Shown: positions 44,604-53,412 of the stretch, piece after piece
How the letters are laid out: every line of letters starts with the position of its first letter
Position numbering within the stretch: the first letter of the stretch is position 1
Source of the DNA: Taibaiella sp.
Lineage (GTDB): Bacteria > Bacteroidota > Bacteroidia > Chitinophagales > Chitinophagaceae
DNA: 64,000 nucleotides
Assembly: GCA_019638495.1 (NCBI GenBank)
Contig: JAHBTQ010000001.1
Location: 124,001-188,000 of the forward strand
Direction of reading: 5' to 3'
Translations under genes and position numbers: made by a program
The notes under the pieces: model-generated
The model's database searches: none
What the model saw: the letters and a program-made list of their open reading frames with translations, nothing else
What the model was told of the DNA's origin: nothing

Positions 44604-45170
44604 TTACACATTGGCAAGCAGATAGCCAATGGTGTGCGGGAAAAAGTAATGCTCCAACTTATGGATGCGTTTTGCCAGCGCGCCGGGAGTGTCGCCGGGC
44701 AGCACCGGGCAATGTGCCTGCACTATGATATCACCCTCGTCATAATGTTCATTCACGTAGTGAATGGTAATGCCGGACGATCTCTCACCCGCAGCTATCA
44801 CTGCTTCATGCACATGATGACCATACATGCCCTTGCCACCATATGCCGGTAATAGCGCCGGGTGAATGTTGATGATCTTACCCGGGAATGCCTGCACCAC
44901 AGCCTCCGGCACCTTCCAGAGAAATCCTGCAAGCACCAGTAAGGAAGGGCCATACCCCTTCAACGTCTCCACAAAATCTGCAGAGCGAAAAGACTCCCGG
45001 TTAATAAGCAGCGTAGGTATGTTGTTTTTTGCGGCAATGTCCAGCACTCCTGCACCTTCCTTGTTGCAGACGACCAATGCCACACTGGCATTGCCGGTAG
45101 CCTTGCACCAATCCATAATAGCAGCAGCATTGGTGCCGGTACCGGACGCAAATAGGATGAGCTTATGCAT
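44604..45170 (-). CDS. purN: Phosphoribosylglycinamide formyltransferase
   Basis: PurN (188 residues) adds the formyl group from 10-formyl-tetrahydrofolate to GAR in purine synthesis. Seen are the nucleotide loop LFASGTGTNAAAIMDWC, the LVLAGFLWKVPEAVV block, the catalytic Asn-His pair in INIHPALLPAYGGKGMYGHHVHEAV, SGITIHYVNEHYDEGDIIVQ with the catalytic Asp, and the C-terminal EHYFFP. The ATG at 45170 is used. It overlaps the DUF4199 gene by 8 bp. Confidence 0.95.
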   Translation of the reverse strand: MHKLILFASGTGTNAAAIMDWCKATGNASVALVVCNKEGAGVLDIAAKNNIPTLLINRESFRSADFVETLKGYGPSLLVLAGFLWKVPEAVVQAFPGKIINIHPALLPAYGGKGMYGHHVHEAVIAAGERSSGITIHYVNEHYDEGDIIVQAHCPVLPGDTPGALAKRIHKLEHYFFPHTIGYLLANV

Positions 45171-45726
45171 TATCAAATATCGGGCGTGGCTTCTTAACTA
45201 TTGAACATGGAATCAGTGAAAGCAGGCTGAAGAACAGCAAAGATCCAAAGTAATTGAACAATGCCGAAGACACACTGAAAGTCTTCGAATCAGCGATCTG
45301 CTTGTCAAAGCGCTCCATTGTAGCGTCGATCGTTTCGTCAGGTGTCTTCATCTGTTCCATCCAGCGCATAGTAGCATCCTTCATTTTCGTCATCACGTCC
45401 GGGTCTATAACGCGCACATAAGTAACAACGTAAACCTGGTTTATCAGTACTGCTATAAGCAACATAACAAATGCAGAACCGAACGCCTCGCGAAACTCCA
45501 GGTAACCGCCATTGGCCTTGCGAATCATCTTCAGGAAAATGCCTATCAATATCAGCATGGACACCAGCCAAAGCCCCTGCACGATCCAGGACATAGCTAT
45601 GTTTGAAACACCCATAAAGCCCACTGTGCTCAATACCATGTATATCACACCAAGAATAGCGCCGTAAGTTGCTGCCATCTTATTGCGTTCGGCTGTCGTC
45701 AATGCTGCACTCGTTGCCTGCTCCAT
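45163..45726 (-). CDS. DUF4199 family membrane protein
   Basis: The 187-residue integral membrane protein has four predicted segments: YGAILGVIYMVLSTVGFMGV, WIVQGLWLVSMLILIGIFLKM, FGSAFVMLLIAVLINQVYVVTYV and FNYFGSLLFFSLLSLIPC. The long amphipathic helix between 100 and 150 (VMTKMKDATMRWMEQMKTPDETI) is typical of DUF4199 proteins common in Bacteroidota. The function is unknown. The gene overlaps purN by 8 bp and follows the dihydroorotase-like gene by 7 bp, so pyrC-like, DUF4199 and purN look like one transcript. Confidence 0.8.
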   Translation of the reverse strand: MEQATSAALTTAERNKMAATYGAILGVIYMVLSTVGFMGVSNIAMSWIVQGLWLVSMLILIGIFLKMIRKANGGYLEFREAFGSAFVMLLIAVLINQVYVVTYVRVIDPDVMTKMKDATMRWMEQMKTPDETIDATMERFDKQIADSKTFSVSSALFNYFGSLLFFSLLSLIPCSIVKKPRPIFDNA

Positions 45727-45733
45727 GTTATTA

Positions 45734-46999
45734 TCAGTTTAGTTTTACCTGTCGGTTATTTATGATGCCCAGCACAGCTCCCGCCAGTGCTTTTCCTGCA
45801 AATGGATTATTCACACCCAGCGTCTTCTTTGATTCATTCGTAACATTGGTTGTCGCCGTTGGCGAGAACAGCGTAAAGCATGCCTGCTGTCCTTTTGTCA
45901 CAGTTGCCGCCGGCAACCCGAATATAGCTCTCGGAGTTGCAGTAAGCGCAGCCACCAGTTTTTCTATACCCACCTGTTTTTCAATGGCTGCCCACATAGC
46001 CGCAAATGCTGTTTCCTGCACCGCCATGCCATCGGCAGCATATTCAAATTCTTTTGCCTTAGCATCCCATTCGTGCGGAGCGTGATGCGTGGCTATACAA
46101 TCTATTGTTCCGTCCTTCAGGCCGGCGACAAGCGCTTTTCTGTCAGCCTCGCTGCGGAGCGGTGGCACCAGTTTATACACACTATCATACCCACGCAGCG
46201 CCTCGTCGGTAAGCGCCAGGTGATAGGGTGTCACCGAACACGTTATCTGTACCCCATCCTTCTTCGCCTTGCGAACCATATCTACCGATGCGGCAGAAGA
46301 GATACCCGTTATATGCAGCTTTCCACCCGTGTAGCGGGCCAGCTCTATGTCTCTGTGTACCGCCAGCGTTTCGGCCAAAGCAGGTATCCCCGCCATTCCC
46401 AGGCTGGTAGATACCGGCCCCTCATGCATCAACCCGCCCGAAGACAGGGATGCATCAACCGGTAGTTGCACTACCACTCCGTCTATTGCCGTTACATACT
46501 CCAGCGCCTTCAGCAGCAGGTTGGCATTCTGCACAGGCTTCCAGCCATCGGTAAAGGCCACCGCACCATGGGCACGCATGTCCATCATCTCCGCCAGTTC
46601 CTTACCCTCAGCATTGCGCGTGGCCGTGCCATATGGGTGCACGTTTACCGCCTTGCCGGCTGCCTTTGTTTTTATAAACTGCACTGCCGACTTGGTGCTT
46701 AGCGCAGGTTGCGTATTAGGCGCCAGCAGCACATCGGTAAATCCACCTGCGGCCGCAGCCGCAATGCCGGTTTCTATAGTTTCTTTATGTTCGTAGCCCG
46801 GTTCGCGATAGTCTGCAAACACATCTACCCATCCCGGGCTTACGTGAAGGTCTTTGTGCTCTATAACCAGGTCGGCATCGGTGCGAATGGAAGCCGCAAT
46901 GCGGGAAATGACACCATCGTCCACCAGTATATCTACCACTTTGCCATTATGTTCCGATTGGGAGTCAACTATCCTTGCCTTCCGTATGAGTACCTGCAT
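45734..46999 (-). CDS. Dihydroorotase homologue lacking metal ligands
   Basis: The 421-residue protein follows the dihydroorotase fold closely: LHVSPGWVDVFADYREPGYEHKETIETGIAAAAAGGFTDVLLAPNT near 51-96. The zinc-binding residues are gone, however. The HxH after PG.VD reads Phe61-x-Asp63, the later His segments read VVVQLPVD and LHITGISS, and the catalytic Asp block TDHAPH reads THHAPH. It should therefore not be an active hydrolase. Non-catalytic dihydroorotase homologues are known as structural partners of aspartate carbamoyltransferase in some bacteria, and that role is plausible here. It heads the operon with the DUF4199 gene and purN. Confidence 0.85.
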   Translation of the reverse strand: MQVLIRKARIVDSQSEHNGKVVDILVDDGVISRIAASIRTDADLVIEHKDLHVSPGWVDVFADYREPGYEHKETIETGIAAAAAGGFTDVLLAPNTQPALSTKSAVQFIKTKAAGKAVNVHPYGTATRNAEGKELAEMMDMRAHGAVAFTDGWKPVQNANLLLKALEYVTAIDGVVVQLPVDASLSSGGLMHEGPVSTSLGMAGIPALAETLAVHRDIELARYTGGKLHITGISSAASVDMVRKAKKDGVQITCSVTPYHLALTDEALRGYDSVYKLVPPLRSEADRKALVAGLKDGTIDCIATHHAPHEWDAKAKEFEYAADGMAVQETAFAAMWAAIEKQVGIEKLVAALTATPRAIFGLPAATVTKGQQACFTLFSPTATTNVTNESKKTLGVNNPFAGKALAGAVLGIINNRQVKLN

Positions 47000-47032
47000 G
47001 CCCGGGAATTGTATTTGTTTTAAGCCTGCGCC

Positions 47033-49063
47033 TTAGGCCACTGCCACCTTGGTACGTGTGAGCAGCCAGGTTTCCAGCGCCAGCATTACGAGTGCTAAAA
47101 TTACACAAACTTTCCAAAGCGGGAAGTTCAGCCCCGGGCCGCTTGCGGTCGTGTTTCCACCTTCTGCCAGGCTCATCCATTGCACATTTTCGCCCTTCCA
47201 CTCCTTTTGCAGCGCGCTTATGTCCCTCAGTTCCGGCAGCGACTCCAGCTTGTCCTGGTTCACGCCAGCATGCAGGGAGTCCATGCCCGGTGCCGCCAGC
47301 GTGTAAAATCCCGGTTGCTGCACCACGGAGCCCAGCATCACTTCCAGCCCGGCACCGCTCTGCCGCTGTGGGGGAATCACATCTGTGCCGCCACCCAGCG
47401 CATGTACGGTATTGCGTTCGGTCACATTAGCCAGCGCCACATATACCGGAGACGGCGACCCCGCCGTAACAGCAAAAACACTGCCGCTACCCGTCTGTGC
47501 CGCCATCAGGTAAAGGAAAGGGGTAAAGAAATAGCTGCCAGGGAAGTTGCCCGACTGCAGGTCGGCAGATGTAGCGCAGATATATAGCTGCCCACGCGAG
47601 GGCGAATATTTGGCCAGGAAAGGGTCTCCGTTGCGGAAGGCAAGTATCGACTGCCGGTTAGAGCTAAGCCCCGCCGATAAGACATAATGCCAGTTGGCCA
47701 CCGGTAGCTGCACATTGTCCGGTATCTTCTCAAACAGGTCGCGCACTATGGGGCTTCCCTGCTGCAGCTGGCTTGCTGCCTGCACCGCCGTGTCTATACT
47801 CTCTATCCTTATGTCGCCCATCTGGCGCAGGCCCTCATTCAGTTGTTCTATGTTAGCCGTCCTGCCGGGAAACATACATATCGTCTGCCCCGCGTCCAGC
47901 GCTTCGTATAGCAGCTTGCCCTGTTGCTCGCCCAGCCGTGTCACCCCGTTCAGTATCACCAGGTTATACTGCTTCATATCAGCAGGTATGGCACTTATGT
48001 CTGCCTGGTTAAGGCGAAAACCGTTGTAGGCGCGGAATGCTGCCTGTATATAGGGGTTTGCAGGCCCTTCATTCAGCACCAGCACACTGAGGTTAGGTGC
48101 GTAGCGCGCCGCTATGCGAAAGGTGTCGTCAAACCGCATTGCCACATCATTCAGCGTCAACAGCAGTTCCTGCCAGCCGGTGCCGCTCGACTGGAATGTA
48201 AGTGTATCTGTGCGCTCCTTAGCATCAGAAAAGTCGAGCGAGGCAGCGCTTTTCACCTGTCCGTTCACTGTCAGGTTCAGCACGGGGCTTTCGTCAGGCA
48301 GCTTGCCCGCCACATGGCTGCGCACCACCAGGCTATTGCTCCTGTCGGCCTGCAGCACAGGGCTAGCCAGGAAGGCCGTGTCTATATATACATTCGCCAC
48401 CTCTTCAGGCTGCACGGGTATACCATAAAACGTGATCCGCTCCTGCAGCGACTTCTGCGGTGGTGCCGGAAACCCACTCTGCTGAAAATCTGAATAGTAG
48501 TAAAGGTCTGCTGAGGCATCGGGTTCGCCCTGCAGCACGCCCTGTGCCGCTGCAAACACCTTGCTTATGTTGCCATGCACGGCAGATAGTTCCACCTCCT
48601 GTATTGCAGCAACTACCTTTTCTGCCTGTTCCGGGTGAAAGCTGGCCGGCTTATCATTGGTCAAAAGCACAAAGCGTGTGCCGGGCGTTGCCTTCTGCAC
48701 CTGCTTCACCGCAGCCTCTTTGGCAATGTCCAGCATATTGCGGGCACCCTTGCGGGCACTCATGCTATAAGAGTTGTCCAGGTATATGATGCGCAGAGCG
48801 TTTCGCGATGCTCCCCTGTCTGCCGATGGAAAGAACGGCTGCGCAAATGCCAGCACCAGCAGCGCCAGGAACAGCAACCTTGCTGCCAGCAGCGCCTTGT
48901 ACCTCACTTGCGACTGCTTACGGCTATTGAGTTGAATATTTTTTAGGAAACGGGTATGAGGAAACAGTACCGTCTTGTACTTGCGTAGGTTAAATAGGTG
49001 TATGATGACCGGGATAGCCAATGACACACCGGCTGCCAGGAAAAGCGGATACAGGAAACTCAC
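47033..49063 (-). CDS. BatA-domain protein with vWA-like region
   Basis: The 676-residue protein begins with the BatA N-terminal segment (LYPLFLAAGVSLAIPVIIHLFNLRKYKTVLFPHTRFLKNIQL, two hydrophobic helices with basic loops), then a von Willebrand A-like region IIYLDNSYSMSARKGARNMLDIAKEAA (about 94-120, the DxSxS of the MIDAS). A long periplasmic region follows, and a C-terminal membrane segment (VCVILALVMLALETWLLTRTK). Bat genes accompany MoxR ATPases in stress-related operons, but no moxR lies in this window. The start is a GTG at 49063 with a TAnnTTTG box 4 nt upstream. Confidence 0.82.
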   Translation of the reverse strand: MSFLYPLFLAAGVSLAIPVIIHLFNLRKYKTVLFPHTRFLKNIQLNSRKQSQVRYKALLAARLLFLALLVLAFAQPFFPSADRGASRNALRIIYLDNSYSMSARKGARNMLDIAKEAAVKQVQKATPGTRFVLLTNDKPASFHPEQAEKVVAAIQEVELSAVHGNISKVFAAAQGVLQGEPDASADLYYYSDFQQSGFPAPPQKSLQERITFYGIPVQPEEVANVYIDTAFLASPVLQADRSNSLVVRSHVAGKLPDESPVLNLTVNGQVKSAASLDFSDAKERTDTLTFQSSGTGWQELLLTLNDVAMRFDDTFRIAARYAPNLSVLVLNEGPANPYIQAAFRAYNGFRLNQADISAIPADMKQYNLVILNGVTRLGEQQGKLLYEALDAGQTICMFPGRTANIEQLNEGLRQMGDIRIESIDTAVQAASQLQQGSPIVRDLFEKIPDNVQLPVANWHYVLSAGLSSNRQSILAFRNGDPFLAKYSPSRGQLYICATSADLQSGNFPGSYFFTPFLYLMAAQTGSGSVFAVTAGSPSPVYVALANVTERNTVHALGGGTDVIPPQRQSGAGLEVMLGSVVQQPGFYTLAAPGMDSLHAGVNQDKLESLPELRDISALQKEWKGENVQWMSLAEGGNTTASGPGLNFPLWKVCVILALVMLALETWLLTRTKVAVA

Positions 49064-49439
49064 CCGACAAATATAGGGAATTGGGTCAATGAGTTAGGCC
49101 CCTCAAATGCTAAAGTTGACGCTGTAAAATGCCCGATAGGGCATCCCTGTTGATAGCCCCGTGCATAGCATGGGGTAAAGTCGACATAAATCAAATAAAC
49201 CCCGGCGGGGCTTCCCATTTGCAACCCGTTGGTCAACCCGCTCCGGGGTTGGATAAGCCAGGGATGCACACCCCGTGTTTCACACGGGGCTATTCACGGT
49301 TACAGTCCTTCGGACTTTCTATTCTCTTTGCGCCTTCATTGCGCACCTCTCCGCGCCCTTTGCGGTTAATTCAAAAACATGGAATCTCTTTGCGCCTTCT
49401 TTGCACCGCCTCCGCGCCCTTTGCGGTTAACTCAAAACC
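49064..49439. repeat. Intergenic palindrome cluster and tandem repeat
   Basis: No gene was found. 49120-49310 holds several short hairpins such as ATGCCC-gat-GGGCAT-like, CCCCGTGcatagCATGGGG and CCCCGTG-tttca-CACGGGG. 49324-49439 is a tandem pair of about 62 and 55 bp starting with CTCTTTGCGCCTTC and ending in CCTTTGCGGTTAA. Both types resemble dispersed Bacteroidota repeats known to me. Confidence 0.6.
49068..49075 (-). promoter_or_regulatory. -7 promoter box of the BatA-like gene
   Basis: On the minus strand TATATTTG matches TAnnTTTG and ends 4 nt before the GTG at 49063. Confidence 0.45.
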
Positions 49440-49772
49440 CTATTTCTCATATACCACCTGCGAATAACCCACCACACCCGCTACCGGGGGGTGCAGCTTG
49501 CGCACTGCCACCCGTATTTTTTCGGCACCCGGCACATGGTTACTCAGCTCGGTATAGATGCCCTGCACCAGTGCCTCTAGTGTCTCCACCGGCCACGAAA
49601 AGACGGCAGACACGACCTGGTATATAAGCGAATAGTCCATAAACGGCCAGGGCAGCTCATCCGGCAGCCACACATCCACATCCGTCTCAAAGTCATTGCC
49701 CGTTATCTTTTCCTCCGGATAGAGACCTATGGGCGCATGAATGGCGATTTTATGTAGCGATACGGTAAGCAC
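49440..49772 (-). CDS. folB: Dihydroneopterin aldolase
   Basis: The 110-residue FolB cleaves dihydroneopterin to hydroxymethyl-dihydropterin in folate synthesis. The family start is IAIHAPIGLYPEEKITGNDFETDVDVW, then the conserved DYSLIYQVV and the substrate residue segment TLEALVQGIYTEL; the C-terminal RKLHPPV holds the catalytic lysine region. The start is GTG. The gene lies 14 bp downstream of the heptose-kinase gene and probably shares a transcript with it. Confidence 0.88.
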   Translation of the reverse strand: MLTVSLHKIAIHAPIGLYPEEKITGNDFETDVDVWLPDELPWPFMDYSLIYQVVSAVFSWPVETLEALVQGIYTELSNHVPGAEKIRVAVRKLHPPVAGVVGYSQVVYEK

Positions 49773-49786
49773 AGTTAAATCAATTA

Positions 49787-50809
49787 TTAAATACTCCAGG
49801 TAAACAGTCCCCGCTCGGTAAACTGGTAGCGACTCACACTACCCCCAAACGCCTCCAGCGCCTTACGCACCTCGTAGCGTGTATTGCCGGGACAGTAAAA
49901 CATCATAAAGCCACCACCACCGGCGCCGGATATCTTGCCACCCGTAGCCCCCGCTTTCAGCGCGCCCTCATAGATAGCGTCCATGGCATCATTGCTTATG
50001 CCGCTGGCCATTTGCTTTTTGTAGCGGAAGCCATAGTCCAGTATGTGGCCTATTTCGTGCACATTGCCCTTCAGCAGCGCCTCCTTCATCATACGCGCCT
50101 GCTCCTTTAGCTGGTGCATAGCCTCTATCGACTTTTCGTTCTTGTTAGTTACGTTCTTGCTCTGCGCCTCTATGATGGTGCTGGAAAGGCGACTGGTAGC
50201 CGTGAAGTAAAGCACCAGGTTATTCTCCAGTTCGTTCAGGTATTCCGGTTTTATGCGCAGCGGGTTTACGATCACCTTGGCCCCGTCATAAAACTCCATA
50301 AAGTTTACCCCGCCAAAGGTTGCCGCATACTGGTCTTGCTTGCCGCCCGCCATAGCCAGCTCCACACGTTCTATGTCATAGGCCATCTGGGCTATGTCAT
50401 ATTCCCCCAGTGGCAGGTTTAGCCATTCGGCAAAGGCACCTATTATAGCCACCACCAGCGTACTGGAGCTGCCCAGCCCCGACCCCGCAGGCGCATCTAC
50501 CGTAGTAGTAATGCGGAAGCCCGACGGCACCGGCCCGAAGCGCGCCACTATATGATTATACACGCCCGTAGCCAGGTCCAGCGTGCCATCTATCGGCAGC
50601 TCATCAGCCAGCTCATAGGCCACACTTTCGTTGCGGTCCAGCGCCTCTACTATTACCTGGTTCACACTCAGCGTTTCTATAGTAGCCGAGGCGTATAACG
50701 AAATAGTAGCATTGAGGATAGCGCCCCCATAGAGGTCGCAATAAGGGCTTACATCTGTGCCCCCACCCGCCAGTCCTATCCGCAGTGGGGCCTTGCTCCT
50801 GTATATCAT
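49787..50809 (-). CDS. hddA: D-glycero-alpha-D-manno-heptose-7-phosphate kinase-like GHMP kinase
   Basis: The 340-residue protein is a GHMP kinase. Motif 1 is at the start (YRSKAPLRIGLAGGGTDVSPYCDLYGG), motif 2, the phosphate loop, is PAGSGLGSSSTLVVAIIGAF (about 110), and motif 3 is KISGAGGGGFMMFYCP (about 292). The AGGGTDVSPYCD pattern is typical of HddA, which makes heptose-1,7-bisphosphate for GDP-activated heptose in surface glycans. The other heptose genes are not in this window, so the exact sugar is inferred. Confidence 0.85.
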   Translation of the reverse strand: MIYRSKAPLRIGLAGGGTDVSPYCDLYGGAILNATISLYASATIETLSVNQVIVEALDRNESVAYELADELPIDGTLDLATGVYNHIVARFGPVPSGFRITTTVDAPAGSGLGSSSTLVVAIIGAFAEWLNLPLGEYDIAQMAYDIERVELAMAGGKQDQYAATFGGVNFMEFYDGAKVIVNPLRIKPEYLNELENNLVLYFTATSRLSSTIIEAQSKNVTNKNEKSIEAMHQLKEQARMMKEALLKGNVHEIGHILDYGFRYKKQMASGISNDAMDAIYEGALKAGATGGKISGAGGGGFMMFYCPGNTRYEVRKALEAFGGSVSRYQFTERGLFTWSI

Positions 50810-50837
50810 AGGCTATGAAAGGCTAAAATTAGGGAAT

Positions 50838-50878
50838 CCAATTTGACAATTCGACAATTTGACAATTCGGCAATTTGC
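50838..50878. repeat. Short AATTGTC/GACAATT tandem repeat
   Basis: Units of the form AATTTGACAATTCG are repeated about three times. It is the reverse-complement counterpart of the run at 19961-19998. Together with repeat copy A it fills the 340-bp gap upstream of the T9SS cargo gene. Confidence 0.5.
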
Positions 50879-50890
50879 CCCATCGGGGCC

Positions 50891-51045
50891 CGTCATTTCG
50901 AAGGGAGCGCAGCGCAGCAAGCGAAAGGAGAAATCTCCTGAGAGGTAGTAGTTGCGTCTAATACGGTGACCGGCTTCGTGCTAAGGATCGGGAGATTTCT
51001 CACGGCGTCCGCGGCATTCGCCAGGCGGACTTGTTCGAAATGACG
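50891..51045. repeat. 155-bp inverted-repeat element, copy A
   Basis: Perfect 12-bp terminal inverted repeats CGTCATTTCGAA (50891-50902) and TTCGAAATGACG (51034-51045) bound the copy. Inside are the paired segments GAGAAATCTCCTGAG and CGGGAGATTTCTC and a hairpin GTCCGC...GCGGAC. There is no coding potential. It has the size and structure of a MITE. Confidence 0.75.
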
Positions 51046-51151
51046 GGATGCTATCGGGCTTAATATCCGCCTCTCAATAAAACTGAGTACCACAATATCT
51101 ATTTATGTCCTAATGCAGTAACTTTATAATTAATCAGCAATTGTACGCCCT

Positions 51152-52729
51152 ATGAAATACCTGCCTCGCAGCAAAAATCCTGAACTACACAGAGCCTTGC
51201 TGGCATTGGTATTTTCCTTGTCAATTCTCCGAGCGTATGCCCAAAACTATAAGTGCTTCCAACCGGGTGCCATCCACTACTTTTCAAACTCCGAGGGATA
51301 CTTGCGGGGAATAAGAATAGATTCTGTACGGACAATTGGTAGTGACACAGTCTATTATCCTTTTCATACGGTAAGGGGATATTATTGTGAAGAGCTTGAC
51401 TGCGACGGAGGTAGCTGGCTCGGTAAGAAAGTAATAGAGCAGCCCAATGGGGACTTCCTTTTTGATAACATCTGGCAAGACACGGTATTAATTAAAACAA
51501 GGGCGACACTGGGGGATAGCTGGGTGTTCTATGACGATACAGGGGATATTTCTTACGTTGCAACTGTAATCAATTTAGACACAGCTACAATTTATGGGAC
51601 TGTTGACTCAATAAAGGTGCTGACCATAGCTGCATACGATCACGGATTGCCTAATCCATCAGACCCGGTAAATAACTTTCAAATCAAAATCAGCAGAAAC
51701 TATGGCTTCTTACAGGTTTTCGATTTAATGACCTTTCCATATCACTATCCAGGATCACTGTCAGGCGTATTGTCGGCTTTTGACTACTACTTTGATTTTG
51801 CTACGCGCAGCGGAGGTTCATGCAGCTCTATGTCTACTTTACACGCGAATCCGACGACGAACAACTCTATTTTCCGCCTTTCTTCTTTTCCTAACCCCAC
51901 GATGATGGAAATATACGCTACTGAGGCAGGCGACGAGTTTGAATATTATACAAATGGTTCGACCGCATATTCATCTAGTTCGTTCTCATATTGGACAGAG
52001 CTGACATGGGATAGTGTGATCTCTACAATAGCAACTCCATATACTCAAAGCTATCTCGCTAAAACAAAATCACGTAAAACAACTACATCGGCTACCGGTA
52101 CAACAGTGATGACGAATAAGGGTGACCTGACCTTCAGTAATGACACGTCACGTGTATTCCTTCTAGAAAAAATGCCAGAGGAAAAAGGCCAACGATATGG
52201 ATATTACTACAAGCCCAGTAGTAACCCGACTGACCTGTGCAAGCCTGACTCATTTGTAAGGTGGGAATATGAAATGAAGTTCGACTCTCCTTGCTTCGTC
52301 TTATGGCAATCGATAGATGGAGAGAATTATGGATTGGGAGTAAGCTGGGAGGCATTTGCAATTGGTCAAAGGAAAATAGCACATACTTATGGCTCATATG
52401 GATATTCTGGACTAAGCGAATACGGAAAGAATTTCTACTTCAAGAAACATGGGATAGAATGTGGCCTTTATCAGCCAGTACAAACAAAAGACTTCAAAAA
52501 AGATATAGAGAGAGAAATATCAATATTCCCTAATCCCGTGCACAACGAACTAAATATCTCAGCACCATTTGAAATAACTGATATCATGGTAACAAATACG
52601 GTTGGGTCTGTTGTGCATCAAAGCACGCACAATAGCCGGGACGTGCAATTGCAGTTGGCTGACCTGCCGCCTTCGATATACTTCGTGAGGCTGAATGGAA
52701 ACCTGATGTATAAAATTTCAAAGCAGTAG
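51152..52729 (+). CDS. Secreted protein with T9SS type A sorting domain
   Basis: The 525-residue protein has a signal peptide (ALLALVFSLSILRAYAQN). A long unrecognised region with many aromatic residues follows, and the last about 75 residues (ISIFPNPVHNELNISAPFEITDIMVTN... PSIYFVRLNGN) are a type A sorting domain. It should be exported by T9SS and anchored or released. The gene is more AT-rich than the kinase and folB genes and lies precisely between repeat copies A and B in direct orientation. The function is unknown. Confidence 0.85.
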   Translation: MKYLPRSKNPELHRALLALVFSLSILRAYAQNYKCFQPGAIHYFSNSEGYLRGIRIDSVRTIGSDTVYYPFHTVRGYYCEELDCDGGSWLGKKVIEQPNGDFLFDNIWQDTVLIKTRATLGDSWVFYDDTGDISYVATVINLDTATIYGTVDSIKVLTIAAYDHGLPNPSDPVNNFQIKISRNYGFLQVFDLMTFPYHYPGSLSGVLSAFDYYFDFATRSGGSCSSMSTLHANPTTNNSIFRLSSFPNPTMMEIYATEAGDEFEYYTNGSTAYSSSSFSYWTELTWDSVISTIATPYTQSYLAKTKSRKTTTSATGTTVMTNKGDLTFSNDTSRVFLLEKMPEEKGQRYGYYYKPSSNPTDLCKPDSFVRWEYEMKFDSPCFVLWQSIDGENYGLGVSWEAFAIGQRKIAHTYGSYGYSGLSEYGKNFYFKKHGIECGLYQPVQTKDFKKDIEREISIFPNPVHNELNISAPFEITDIMVTNTVGSVVHQSTHNSRDVQLQLADLPPSIYFVRLNGNLMYKISKQ

Positions 52730-52771
52730 TTATACCACATTCCGATTCCACTTATCTTGTCCGATCAAGGC

Positions 52772-52926
52772 CGTCATTTCGAGTGGAGCGCAGCGCAGCA
52801 AGCGAAAGGAGAAATCTCCTGAGAGTTAGCAACTGTGTCTAATCAGGGAACTTGCTTCGTGCTAAGGCTCGGGAGATTTCTCACGGCGTCCGCGGCATTC
52901 GCCAGGCGGACTTGTTCGAAATGACG
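52772..52926. repeat. 155-bp inverted-repeat element, copy B
   Basis: It has the same length and orientation as copy A. The outer about 60 bp on each side are nearly identical to copy A, while about 35 bp in the middle differ. Its right end TTCGAAATGACG is at 52915-52926. Confidence 0.75.
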
Positions 52927-52946
52927 GAAGGATATTAGGCGTCTCC

Positions 52947-53255
52947 TCAATAATACCCGGGGGTATTCATTTCGTCGTAAAGGTCATTCCATGACGGATT
53001 AAGTGATTCAATAAGCGCCACCTTCTTTTCCCTTCGCCACTTTTTTATTTCCTTCTCACGCGCTATCGCATCTTCAATTATAGCGACCGCTTCGAATTAT
53101 ACCAGGTATTCAACATTGTATCTGTCGGTGAAACTATGCTTGTAGAAATGGGATTTGTGCTTAAATTCCCTCGAAAGCAATTCAGACGTTACACCTGTGT
53201 ACAGCACGGTATGATGTTTGTTTGTGACGATATATACGTATCCACCTTTTTGCAC
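52947..53255 (-). pseudogene. GIY-YIG nuclease gene broken by an internal stop
   Basis: The minus strand from GTG 53255 reads a small GIY-YIG nuclease: GGYVYIVTNKHHTVLYTGVT, SREFKHKSHFYKHSFTDRYN, then VEYLV-stop-FEAV and on to a normal family end (EIKKWRREKKVALIESLNPSWNDLYDEM). The stop is TAA at 53097-53099 (codon 53), where the family has Tyr; one base change explains it. Everything else is in frame over 102 codons, so the loss is recent or a reading error. It lies between repeat copy B and the split copy C. Confidence 0.75.
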
Positions 53256-53310
53256 CCTGACTCTAATTTAACGCCTGTTAGCCAGAATATCTATTGTGCC
53301 CCTTGCATAT

Positions 53311-53370
53311 GCTCAGGAGATTTCTCACGGCGTCCGCGGCATTCGCCAGGCGGACTTGTTCGAAATGACG
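53311..53370. repeat. 155-bp element, copy C right half
   Basis: It matches the right half of copies A and B (CTCAGGAGATTTCTC...TTCGAAATGACG). It is separated from and placed before its left half. Confidence 0.7.
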
Positions 53371-53412
53371 GGGTACTATGCGGCTCTTACGCATTCCCGG
53401 CCCAATCAGGGT

